Source: JAPLHP01 sp963720375 (GTDB taxonomy: Bacteria > Chloroflexota > Dehalococcoidia > UBA2247 > RBG-13-53-26). Taken from it: a stretch of DNA of 64,000 nucleotides. Made by a program: the position numbers and the translations under genes. The DNA lies in the NCBI GenBank assembly GCA_963720375.1, contig CAVRFM010000005.1:117564-181563 (forward strand), read 5' to 3'. Every line of letters begins with the position of its first letter. The stretch's first letter is position 1. Positions 1 through 7,686 of this stretch are shown piece by piece. The notes below the pieces were generated by a model. It was not told where the DNA came from, did no database searches, and saw only the letters and a program-made list of their open reading frames with translations.

Positions 1-626
1 TGGCTGGAATATCACTTCGGGAACAGGGCTACGAAACGGGTCTCTGGAGAAAACAGAAGTTGGTGGGTATAAAGGCACCGGTCTTCTCTATGTCGAAATT
101 GATAGGGGTGGATACTTACCTTGGCCCAGAGATGAAGTCCACCGGCGAAGTGATGGGTATTGATTACACGTTCGAAGCGGCACTGGCAAAGTCACTCATG
201 GCAGCCGGCCTCATGTTACCTCCCAATGGCGCAATCCTTCTAAGTATTGCTGATCGAGATAAGTCTGAGTCGCTGCCAACTATCAGGAGACTTGCGGGCG
301 CTGGCTACAAGCTTTACGCGACCGAGGGCACAGCATTAATGATTGAAAAGGAAGGACTGCCGGTAAAGCAGATCACCAAAAAGCTCAGTGAAGGACACCC
401 CAATGTGGTGGATGTCATAAGGGAAGGCTGGGTTGACGGTGTCATCAATACTGTCACGGGAGCGCGTACTCCACTACGAGATGGGTTCGCCATACGCAGA
501 GCTGCTGCTGAGAAGCGCATCCCTTGCTTCACTTTCCTGGACACAGCCCGGGTGGCAGTGGAAGCCATGGCGAGCAGCAATCATGCTTTCAATGTTCATC
601 CACTGAAAGAGTACCTGAAGAGATGA
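1..626 (+). CDS. carB: Carbamoyl-phosphate synthase large subunit, C-terminal part (cut by window edge)
   Basis: The frame is open from base 3, so the gene begins upstream of the window; the TTG at 60 is internal. The visible part ends the last ATP-grasp domain, including the family signature LGPEMKSTGEVMG, and then carries the MGS-like allosteric domain (NGAILLSIADRDK, YKLYATEGTA, and a C-terminal DTARVAVEAM stretch). CarB makes carbamoyl phosphate from bicarbonate, ATP and glutamine-derived ammonia for pyrimidine and arginine synthesis; the MGS domain is where UMP or ornithine regulate it in known enzymes. The stop at 624-626 is followed by about 200 bases without a gene. The family match is very clear; only the 5' end is missing. 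Confidence 0.95.
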   Translation, partial: AGISLREQGYETGLWRKQKLVGIKAPVFSMSKLIGVDTYLGPEMKSTGEVMGIDYTFEAALAKSLMAAGLMLPPNGAILLSIADRDKSESLPTIRRLAGAGYKLYATEGTALMIEKEGLPVKQITKKLSEGHPNVVDVIREGWVDGVINTVTGARTPLRDGFAIRRAAAEKRIPCFTFLDTARVAVEAMASSNHAFNVHPLKEYLKR

Positions 627-822
627 GGCAGATTGACGCACCTGTCATATCTTTTCTAAAAGCGTCTAATTGACTTTGGACGCTTGGTGGGCTTCTTGAA
701 GTTGTGAGCCGACTGCAGGGCCAAGCACTGCACCACGGTCTCAGTTCCGATCTTAGAGGATGGGCAGATATCTCTTCAGCTCGTGGTTTGTGTCTGAAGA
801 CCTGCTTATGTCCGACCTGAGT

Positions 823-2574
823 CTATTTCTTAGCCTGTATGTCAGACTTGGCCATGGCCTTGAATTCTGCTACCGACTGTTTACCGAGGTCCTCGCCATT
901 GCGTAGGCGCACCGAGACACTAGCAGCAGCCGCTTCTTTATCGCCAACCACTAGCATGTAAGGAATCTTCTGCAACTGGGCCTCGCGAATCTTGTAGTTC
1001 ATCCTCTCAGGGCGTACATCAACCTGGGTGCGAAGGCCTTCGGCTTTCAGCTCAGCTTCCACCTTTCTGGCATAGTCGATGTGCCGGTCCGAGATGGGAA
1101 TGATCATGGCTTGAACAGGTGCTAGCCATACCGGGAACGCTCCGCCGTAGTGCTCTATCAGCACTCCGAAAAAGCGCTCCAGGCTTCCCAGGAGAGCACG
1201 GTGAACCATGTAAGGCCGCTGCTCCTTCCCGTCCTCGCTGATGAAAGTCATGTTGAACCGCTCAGGCTCATTGAAATCGAACTGGATGGTCGAGCACTGC
1301 CACGCGCGCCCCAGGACGTCCTTGATCTTTATATCAATCTTGGGCCCATAGAATACGGCTTCGCCTTCTTTCCTCTCATAGGGCAGATTTCGGGCTTCCA
1401 ACGCCTTGACTAAAGAGCCCTCCGCCTGTTGCCACATGGCGTCACTGCCCCCGTACTTCCCCAGGTTCTGAGGATCGCGCACACTAAGTTCCACCTTGTA
1501 CTCCTCGAAACCAAAGGCACGCAGCATATTGAGGCTGAAATCCAGTACTCGCAGGATCTCGTCCTCAATCTGCTCTGGGGTACAGAAGATATGTGCATCG
1601 TCCTGGGTGAAGCCCCGCACTCTGAGAAGCCCGTGCAGTGTGCCGCTCCGTTCATAGCGGTAGACAGTTCCGAGCTCGGCCCAGCGCAGTGGCAATTCGC
1701 GGTACGAACGTAGCTTCGACTTGTAGATCATAATGTGGAACGGGCAGTTCATCGGCTTGATGTAATACTCCTGCTCGTCGATCTCCATTGGCGAGTACAT
1801 GCTTTCCTTGTAGAAGTCCAGGTGCCCTGAAGTCTTCCACAGGTGTGCTCGGCCGATGTGGGGTGTAAACACGATGTCGTAGCCGCCTTCCAGGTGCTGC
1901 TTCCGCCAGTAGTCTTCTATCAGCACCCGTATTAGCCCACCCTTGGGATGCCAGTAGGCTAATCCTGCCCCTGCCTCCTCATGGAAACTGATTAAGTCGA
2001 GCTGCTTCATCAGCCGGCGGTGATCACGGGCTTCAATCTCAGCGAGCCTCCTCAAGTGTTCATCGAGCTCTGCTTGAGTATCAAAGGCTGTGCCGTAGAT
2101 TCGTTGCAGCATCGGTCGGTGCTCATCCCCGCGCCAATAGGCTCCGGCGATGTTCAGCAGTTTGAAAGGACCGATTTGACCGGTAGAGTTCAGGTGAGGG
2201 CCACGGCATAGATCAACAAAGGAACCATGGCGATAAGTGCTGACTGACTCATCTGGAAGGTCATTGATCAGTTCCAGTTTGTAGGGCTGCGAGGCGAATA
2301 GTTGACGTGCTTTCTCCTTATCTACCTCTTCCCTGATGAAAGGCGAATGTGCAGCGATCACCCTTCTCATACCCTCTTCAATAGCGGGTAGGTCTTCCGG
2401 GACAAGCGGACGAGGCAGGTCGAAGTCGTAGTAGAAACCATCCTCAGTGGCTGGACCTATGCCCAGTTTTGCTTCAGGGAAAAGTTCTTTCACCACCTCG
2501 GCCATAACATGAGATGCTGAATGGCGCATTGTCTCCAGTTTTGACTTATCATCAGACACTTGTTTTATCCCCAT
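823..2574 (-). CDS. thrS: Threonyl-tRNA synthetase, short form without TGS domain
   Basis: A 583-residue class II aminoacyl-tRNA synthetase that charges tRNA-Thr. It begins almost directly in the editing domain (RHSASHVMAEVV, then GFYYDFDLPRP), so the N-terminal TGS domain of about 60 residues found in the usual roughly 640-residue enzyme is absent. The catalytic core shows PMNCPFHIMIY (zinc-binding Cys), motif 2 (YRYERSGTLHG, RGFTQDDAHIF) and motif 3 around GGAFPVWLAPVQ, followed by the anticodon-binding domain (QVDVRPERMNYKIREAQLQK). The ATG at 2574 is preceded only by a weak purine stretch (GGGGCAGA). A 9-bp hairpin lies just upstream at 2590-2621. The gene is apparently monocistronic. Confidence 0.95.
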   Translation of the reverse strand: MGIKQVSDDKSKLETMRHSASHVMAEVVKELFPEAKLGIGPATEDGFYYDFDLPRPLVPEDLPAIEEGMRRVIAAHSPFIREEVDKEKARQLFASQPYKLELINDLPDESVSTYRHGSFVDLCRGPHLNSTGQIGPFKLLNIAGAYWRGDEHRPMLQRIYGTAFDTQAELDEHLRRLAEIEARDHRRLMKQLDLISFHEEAGAGLAYWHPKGGLIRVLIEDYWRKQHLEGGYDIVFTPHIGRAHLWKTSGHLDFYKESMYSPMEIDEQEYYIKPMNCPFHIMIYKSKLRSYRELPLRWAELGTVYRYERSGTLHGLLRVRGFTQDDAHIFCTPEQIEDEILRVLDFSLNMLRAFGFEEYKVELSVRDPQNLGKYGGSDAMWQQAEGSLVKALEARNLPYERKEGEAVFYGPKIDIKIKDVLGRAWQCSTIQFDFNEPERFNMTFISEDGKEQRPYMVHRALLGSLERFFGVLIEHYGGAFPVWLAPVQAMIIPISDRHIDYARKVEAELKAEGLRTQVDVRPERMNYKIREAQLQKIPYMLVVGDKEAAAASVSVRLRNGEDLGKQSVAEFKAMAKSDIQAKK

Positions 2575-2589
2575 TCTGCCCCAAATTAG

Positions 2590-2621
2590 GAACCTCTCTG
2601 CCGTCAGGGCACGAGAGGTTC
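2590..2621 (-). promoter_or_regulatory. Hairpin in the thrS leader
   Basis: GAACCTCTC and GAGAGGTTC form a perfect 9-bp stem with a 14-nt loop, 16 nt upstream of the thrS ATG. It could be a leader or translational control structure. No T-box consensus (AGGGTGGNACCGCG) was seen nearby and no T-tract follows, so the role is open. Confidence 0.45.
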
Positions 2622-2846
2622 ACAGTCTGCTGTTGCGCTGAGTTAAATCTAAATATACCTTCCCATCAAGGCAACAATGAATTTGAACCAACAACCTCTG
2701 CAACGCTACGACCAAAAAAGGATTTCTGTTAACAATCACCTATTCTCATGTCAAAAGAAGGATTTGTCAATAGTGCTTACTGGAGGGGAGATGTCCCAGA
2801 GATGACTCAGGTCGATGATGTGCTGCCACCGATGATGCTAGATCTC

Positions 2847-3431
2847 TTAGCGGACTGTGTTACCATGCTTCTCAACCTGCTCCGTTCTGTAGGCGTAGCC
2901 CATATCAAAGGCCTTGAGGTTAAAATCCTCTGTCCCTTCCGGCACAGAGGCGCGCACGGCTTCCCGCAGAGCATTGTGAGAAATCAGATCGCTCGCCGCT
3001 GCCAGGAAGCCCAGCATGATGATGTTGGCCACCACTGGCCGGCCCATCTCGCGGGCCATGTGAGTAGCGGGGATAGAAAGGGGCGCTGGACTTTGAGATG
3101 GATCAGTCTTTACCAGATCGGGGTCTATAATGACCAGAGTTCCCTTGGGGGCGCTGCGTCCGTAATTGGTGTAGGCTTCCTGTGCTAGGATTACGATCAC
3201 CTGGGGACTCACTACGCGCGGGTAGTCTATCGGCTCACTGGAGACCACCACCTCTGCGGTGCAGGAACCTCCGCGGGCCTCCGGGCCGTAGCTCTGGGTT
3301 AAAGTGGCGAAACCATTGTCATATATAGCCGCAGCCTTGCCCACGATCTCCCCAAACAGTACCACTCCCTGCCCGCCGAACCCGGCTATTCGTATCTCTC
3401 TTCTACCAGCGCTGCTCCCTTTCATGAACAC
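2847..3431 (-). CDS. korC: 2-oxoacid:ferredoxin oxidoreductase, gamma subunit
   Basis: A 194-residue catalytic gamma-domain protein of the pyruvate/2-oxoglutarate ferredoxin oxidoreductase family. Recognisable features are the N-terminal nucleotide-loop-like AGFGGQGVVLFGEIVG, the SYGPEARGG motif typical of KorC/PorC, and NIIMLGFLAA in the second half. The subunit binds CoA and works with alpha and beta in oxidative decarboxylation of a 2-oxoacid to acyl-CoA, CO2 and reduced ferredoxin. AAGGAAGTG precedes the ATG at 3431. It is the last gene of a delta-alpha-beta-gamma operon, 28 nt after the beta stop. The substrate (2-oxoglutarate versus another 2-oxoacid) cannot be decided from the sequence alone. 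Confidence 0.9.
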   Translation of the reverse strand: MFMKGSSAGRREIRIAGFGGQGVVLFGEIVGKAAAIYDNGFATLTQSYGPEARGGSCTAEVVVSSEPIDYPRVVSPQVIVILAQEAYTNYGRSAPKGTLVIIDPDLVKTDPSQSPAPLSIPATHMAREMGRPVVANIIMLGFLAAASDLISHNALREAVRASVPEGTEDFNLKAFDMGYAYRTEQVEKHGNTVR

Positions 3432-3459
3432 TTCCTTGGAAGTCTGTCTCTGACAATCA

Positions 3460-4299
3460 TTATTTCTTCTTTGCCTTGTTAGACACCTGCATGTAATTGT
3501 TCCAGAAAGTTGGCCGTTCTATATCGACAAATTTACCCACCAGAATAGGGCCACTCATACCTATATCGGCCTCCGAAGGGTCTGCCCCGTTTCTAACGAC
3601 ACTCTTTTCCTTGTAGTAGCGCAATCCGTCTACCCCTTGCCCTTGCTTGTTCAGTCGGCCGTATACAGTGGGGCAGTGCGCAATTACTTCCACAAAACTG
3701 AACCCGGGTTTGACTAGTGCCTCGGCAATGCACCTTTCTAGTTGGCGCGAGTGAAACACTGTCCATCGGGCAACGAAAGTAGCTCCGGCAGCAGCTACAA
3801 GCCGCGGCAGATTGAAGGGAGGCTCATAGTTGCCATAGGGCGAAGTGGCACTTCGGGCATCCAGTGGTGTGGTCGGCCCCAGCTGTCCACCGGTCATGCC
3901 GTAGTTAAAGTTGTTGACACAAATAACAGTCATATCGATGTTGCGGCGAGCGGCGTGGATGAGATGGTTGCCTCCTATGGCTGCCAGATCACCGTCTCCT
4001 GAGAAGACCACTACATTCAACTCGGGATTAGCCAGCTTCAACCCGGTAGCGAAGGGGATGGCTCGTCCATGGGTTGTGTGAAAGGAATCCAGCCGGACAT
4101 AGCCTGCCGCCCTGCCGCTACAGCCTATTCCGGAAACCAGAGCCATCTTGTCTGCATTCAGCCCGGCACGATCGATAGCCCTTATAAAACTACCAACCGC
4201 CGAGCCAATGCCGCATCCGGCGCACCAGATATGAGGCATCCGATCTACCCGGAGATAGGCGTCAATGGGATTCTTTTCTTCACAACCTGTTTCTGTCAA
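3460..4299 (-). CDS. korB: 2-oxoacid:ferredoxin oxidoreductase, beta subunit (TPP-binding)
   Basis: The thiamine-diphosphate subunit, 279 residues from the start chosen here. WCAGCGIG near the N terminus and GDGDLAAIGG followed by VNNFNYGMTGGQ are the classic TPP and Mg-binding motifs of this family. An upstream ATG at 4398 would overlap the alpha gene by about 100 nt. The TTG at 4299 fits better: it overlaps the alpha TGA as TTGA and has AGAGAGG about 7 nt upstream, which implies translational coupling between alpha and beta. It acts in the cytoplasm with the ferredoxin-like delta subunit as electron exit. Start confidence is moderate; identity is high. Confidence 0.9.
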   Translation of the reverse strand: MTETGCEEKNPIDAYLRVDRMPHIWCAGCGIGSAVGSFIRAIDRAGLNADKMALVSGIGCSGRAAGYVRLDSFHTTHGRAIPFATGLKLANPELNVVVFSGDGDLAAIGGNHLIHAARRNIDMTVICVNNFNYGMTGGQLGPTTPLDARSATSPYGNYEPPFNLPRLVAAAGATFVARWTVFHSRQLERCIAEALVKPGFSFVEVIAHCPTVYGRLNKQGQGVDGLRYYKEKSVVRNGADPSEADIGMSGPILVGKFVDIERPTFWNNYMQVSNKAKKK

Positions 4300-5447
4300 C
4301 GCAATGCCTCTCTTATGCCTTCCAGTATGGTCTGGGGTTGGTGCATACCGCCGCCCATGTGTGGCAGGAGCAATGTTTTGGCTTTGGAACCAGCGCATCG
4401 CTCCACCTCCAATACGATCTGGCCGTAGTTTATCTCGGGAACTACGAATGCCTTAACCTGTTGCGACAGCTCTCTGACGCGGTCCTCGGCAAAGGGCCAC
4501 ACCGTTATCAGCCGCAACAGGCCTGCTCGTATTCCTTCGTTTCGTGCCTGCTGGACGGCACGCCGGGCGACTCGGGCGGTTATTCCATAGGCACAGACCA
4601 CAACCTCCGCATCCTCTGTGCCCACCTCTTCATAATTTATGATGTCTTTCTTGTTCAGTCTGATCTTATCTACCAGTCGGCGTACCAGCCTTTCCTGTGC
4701 TGCGGCAGTCATCTCCGGGTAGCCCCTCTCGTCATGGGTCAAACCGGTAACATGAAAACGGTATCCCTCACCGGCAATGGCCATGGGAGGGACAAGATCA
4801 CTGTCTGGTTTATAAGGCCAATACTTTCCAGGTGGCGCCGTGGGCCGGCGTCGCTGCACCAGTTCCCCTGGCGATACCTGTCGTATCACTACCTTCTCGC
4901 TCATGTGTCCCACTGTCTCATCAGCCATCACCAGCACCGGAACGCGGTACTTCTCTGAAAGGTTAAACGCTTTGATAGTAAAGTCGAACATCTCCTGGGG
5001 TGAACTGGGGACAATGGCAATGATTTCATAGACTCCGTGCGAGCCCCACCTGGCCTGCATCATGTCTCCCTGCCCCACCAATGTTGGCAGGCCCGTGGAA
5101 GGTCCGGCGCGCTGCACATTGACTAGCACACAGGGAGTCTCCAGCATCACCCCCAGCCCCAGGTTCTCCATCATCAGACTGAATCCCGGGCCTGAGGTAG
5201 AGGTCATCGCCTTCACTCCTGCCCATGATGCCCCCAGTATGGCATTCATCGAGGCGATCTCATCCTCCATCTGAACGTAAACACCACCGATCTCGGGGAG
5301 TCGGCGGCTCATCCGCTCTGCTATCTCGGTAGCCGGGGTGATGGGATAGCCGGCAAAAAAACGACAGCCTGCACTGATAGCTCCCTCAGCACAGGCCTCA
5401 TCGCCATTGATAAAGAACTGTCCCTCGAGAATATTGTTTTCAGACAT
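4296..5447 (-). CDS. korA: 2-oxoacid:ferredoxin oxidoreductase, alpha subunit
   Basis: A 383-residue alpha subunit with the N-terminal pyrimidine-binding domain (GDEACAEGAISAG, FAGYPITPATEIAE, TSTSGPGFSLMMENLG) and a transketolase-C-like half (EVVVCAYGITARVARR). It begins 30 nt downstream of the delta gene, and its stop overlaps the beta start. GAGGAGGAG lies about 16 nt before the ATG, which is long for a ribosome binding site, but no better in-frame start was found. With KorB, KorC and KorD it would convert a 2-oxoacid plus CoA to acyl-CoA and reduced ferredoxin, or run reductively in CO2-fixing anaerobes. Confidence 0.92.
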   Translation of the reverse strand: MSENNILEGQFFINGDEACAEGAISAGCRFFAGYPITPATEIAERMSRRLPEIGGVYVQMEDEIASMNAILGASWAGVKAMTSTSGPGFSLMMENLGLGVMLETPCVLVNVQRAGPSTGLPTLVGQGDMMQARWGSHGVYEIIAIVPSSPQEMFDFTIKAFNLSEKYRVPVLVMADETVGHMSEKVVIRQVSPGELVQRRRPTAPPGKYWPYKPDSDLVPPMAIAGEGYRFHVTGLTHDERGYPEMTAAAQERLVRRLVDKIRLNKKDIINYEEVGTEDAEVVVCAYGITARVARRAVQQARNEGIRAGLLRLITVWPFAEDRVRELSQQVKAFVVPEINYGQIVLEVERCAGSKAKTLLLPHMGGGMHQPQTILEGIREALR

Positions 5448-5477
5448 CAGTATGTTGAGCCACTCCTCCTCATCCTC

Positions 5478-5726
5478 TTAGGCCAGCCAAATCGCAAAGT
5501 CGGGGCAGATCATCTCGCACAGGCCACAGCCCGTACACCCGTTCTCTTCCGCCACCTTGGGGAGGGCATAGCCCTTTGCATTCATCTCATTGCCTATGGT
5601 GAGTATCCCCTTGGGGCAGATTTCCACGCAGTAACGGCAGCCTTTACACCTATCCTTCTGTATGACGATCCGTACCTTTTTGGCAGGCTTTTCTTCCTGA
5701 TCGGAAGGCTTTCTCTGTACCGTCAT
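5478..5726 (-). CDS. korD: 2-oxoacid:ferredoxin oxidoreductase, delta subunit (2[4Fe-4S] ferredoxin)
   Basis: An 82-residue ferredoxin-like subunit with two CxxCxxCxxxCP clusters: CKGCRYCVEICP and CTGCGLCEMICP. A lysine-rich N-terminal stretch precedes the first cluster. It is the first gene of the operon and would take electrons from the TPP subunit and pass them to free ferredoxin. The order delta-alpha-beta-gamma is the standard kor arrangement. A well-formed promoter (5865-5893) lies about 140 nt upstream of the ATG. The Shine-Dalgarno in front of the ATG is weak, so the exact start is less certain than the identity. Confidence 0.92.
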   Translation of the reverse strand: MTVQRKPSDQEEKPAKKVRIVIQKDRCKGCRYCVEICPKGILTIGNEMNAKGYALPKVAEENGCTGCGLCEMICPDFAIWLA

Positions 5727-5864
5727 AGCCGCACCGTTTTCATTGTTATTGCATAAGGAGTTGGCGATCTGAGTGGGATGCTATCGTAGCGCAGTCTGAA
5801 CTTCCTTGTTGGCAATCTGCCAGGTAGTCATCAAGCCCGGCAGTTGCTCTTGCAATGAGTAATT

Positions 5865-5893
5865 AGTATAGCAGAGCGATGCTCCTGTGACAA
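5865..5893 (-). promoter_or_regulatory. Sigma70-type promoter of the kor operon
   Basis: On the minus strand TTGTCA (5893-5888), a 17-nt spacer and TATACT (5870-5865) point toward korD. Transcription would start near 5858, giving a leader of about 130 nt. Confidence 0.7.
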
Positions 5894-5951
5894 ATGTGAT
5901 GGTATGAGCGTACTCGGCCAGTGAAGAAGCTTTCGGAGTTTGCGCCAAATA

Positions 5952-5980
5952 ACTAGGCCACCCTGAGAGGGTGGCCTAGT
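5952..5980 (-). terminator. Strong hairpin downstream of the FAD oxidoreductase pair
   Basis: A perfect 13-bp inverted repeat (ACTAGGCCACCCT / AGGGTGGCCTAGT) with a 3-nt loop, 47 nt after the stop of the 6027-7670 gene and before the kor promoter. The flank on the minus strand is only mildly T-rich, so it is a probable terminator, not a certain one. Confidence 0.6.
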
Positions 5981-6026
5981 ACACGATATAAGCGATTAGC
6001 CAGTCTTGCTGGCGCTTAGAAGTGAT

Positions 6027-7670
6027 TTAACCGTATGTCTTAGTGTACTTCTCCATCAGCTTGGTCGGCTTCCACCACTTCTTGAGTCCCATGTCCTCGG
6101 CCACCTTGTTGGCTGCGAGGTAGCCCGGTCCGCCGGTGACCATTCCGCCGGGATAGGTAGACGCACCGCACAGATACAGTCCCGGGATGGGCGTCTTGGA
6201 CGTGGAGCACTCGATGTTGGGTCGGTTGTAGCTAAGCTGCATTATGTTGTAGTCGCCGTGTTTGATGCCACCGCGCCGCATGTTCGGGAAGCGGATCTCG
6301 ATGTCCTCCGGCGTCTCGCCGAGGGTCATAATAATGTTCTCTTTCTTCATGTTGGGGGCCGCCTTGTGCCATTTCTCCAGCACCGCCGCCTCGACTTCCT
6401 TGTTCTTCTTCTCCCAGCCGCCTTCGATTCCATAGGGGGCGTGCATCTGGAAGAAGGACACATGTCCTCCGGGCTTCCGCACCAGGTGCGGGTCCCAGTA
6501 GCTCTCGCAGGTGACGTGCCCGCCAATGAGCTTGTAGTCCAGCTTGCCGCCCATGACGTTCTTCCAGTGTGCCAAGATCTGGTCGGTGCTGTCGAAACCG
6601 ACGACGGTCATGAAGCTCTCGTTGGCCCAGGGGTCATCGCACTTGTACTTGGGAATCTCCTTGGAAACTGTGTGCAGGGTGTAGTAGCTCCATTTGTCAT
6701 ACTTCCAGGACTCGGCGCTTTCCTTCAAGAAGGTCCCCGGCAGGTTCTTGGGCCCGATCAGGTCCAGGAACGTGCTCTTAGGATCGAGGCTGGATATGAC
6801 TACCTTGGAGTGCAGCGTGCGGCCTTCCACGGTATCCACACCGGTGACCTTGCCGTTCTCTATTATGATCTTGTTCGCCTCGGTGGCATCCAGTATCAAC
6901 CCGCCGTTCCGGACTATCTCTCGGGAGAAGGCACCGGCCAGTTTGTGCGACCCGCCCAGCAGCAGGGCCTTGTCCATGGCCCGGGTGAGCAGCAGAGGCA
7001 CGAACAAACCCAGCCCGGTCTCGTTGGGATCCAGTCCCCACATGCAGGTGGCGTACAGCAGCATGGCCCTCAGCTTGTCGTTCTCAAAGTGCTCCTTCAT
7101 GATCTCCATGGGACTCTTCTCGTTGAGCTCTATCAACTCCCGTCCGATCTCGGTCTTCTGGAAGCCCACGACCAGGTCCAGGGATGGCTTGGGCGGGAAG
7201 TAGGTGGCTGGCCCCACTATCTCGTCCATCATCCGCTGCCAGGATCGCATCTGTTTGCCAAAGGCCACGGCATCCTTGGGTGAGTACTTGCTGATGGAGT
7301 CGATGGTGTCTTCTATCATCTTGGTCAGCAGCAGCGTGCTGCCGTCGCTGAACACCATGGCCATCTGCATGTTGGGTTTGATCCAGGTGAGAGCGTGCAC
7401 ATCCAGGTTGAAGTCCTTGAGGGCCGGCATGTAGTCCACCATCAAGTGGTAGATGGCATGCATGTTGGAGTAGTAGCAGGGGAAGAGCACCTCTTCGGTG
7501 GCCAACCCGCCTCCGACTTCATAGCGTCGCTCAACAACGGCGACTTTGGCTCCGGCCTTCGCCAGGTAGGCCGCCGTCATCAGACCATTGGGGCCGCCGC
7601 CTATGATCACTGCATCCCAGTTACTGTCCGCAGGGAACTCGTCAAATAGCTTTCCACAAATCCCGTCCAT
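6027..7670 (-). CDS. FAD-dependent oxidoreductase, phytoene-desaturase-like (copy 2 of tandem pair)
   Basis: A 547-residue flavoprotein of the CrtI/COG1233-like superfamily. The Rossmann motif VIIGGGPNGLMTAAYLAKAG lies at about residues 20-40, followed by VVERRYEVGGG. The C-terminal FAD motif reads GLYLCGASTYPGGMVTGGPG. An upstream ATG would overlap the preceding gene; the ATG at 7670 has a textbook GGAGG 6 nt upstream and is preferred. It follows its paralogue with 16 nt between them, so the two are co-transcribed. Members oxidise or isomerise polyenes and other hydrophobic substrates; no carotenoid genes are nearby, so the substrate is unknown. A terminator-like hairpin follows. Confidence 0.85.
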   Translation of the reverse strand: MDGICGKLFDEFPADSNWDAVIIGGGPNGLMTAAYLAKAGAKVAVVERRYEVGGGLATEEVLFPCYYSNMHAIYHLMVDYMPALKDFNLDVHALTWIKPNMQMAMVFSDGSTLLLTKMIEDTIDSISKYSPKDAVAFGKQMRSWQRMMDEIVGPATYFPPKPSLDLVVGFQKTEIGRELIELNEKSPMEIMKEHFENDKLRAMLLYATCMWGLDPNETGLGLFVPLLLTRAMDKALLLGGSHKLAGAFSREIVRNGGLILDATEANKIIIENGKVTGVDTVEGRTLHSKVVISSLDPKSTFLDLIGPKNLPGTFLKESAESWKYDKWSYYTLHTVSKEIPKYKCDDPWANESFMTVVGFDSTDQILAHWKNVMGGKLDYKLIGGHVTCESYWDPHLVRKPGGHVSFFQMHAPYGIEGGWEKKNKEVEAAVLEKWHKAAPNMKKENIIMTLGETPEDIEIRFPNMRRGGIKHGDYNIMQLSYNRPNIECSTSKTPIPGLYLCGASTYPGGMVTGGPGYLAANKVAEDMGLKKWWKPTKLMEKYTKTYG

Positions 7671-7686
7671 TATGTCCTCCTTCTTT

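Noticed and set aside
2575..2760. T-box riboswitch before thrS
   Set aside because: A hairpin is present, but the T-box consensus and terminator/antiterminator pair were not found.
6006..7283. Long plus-strand ORF of 425 codons
   Set aside because: It is antisense to the FAD oxidoreductase, whose frame has clear FAD motifs and a strong ribosome binding site; the plus-strand reading has no family features.
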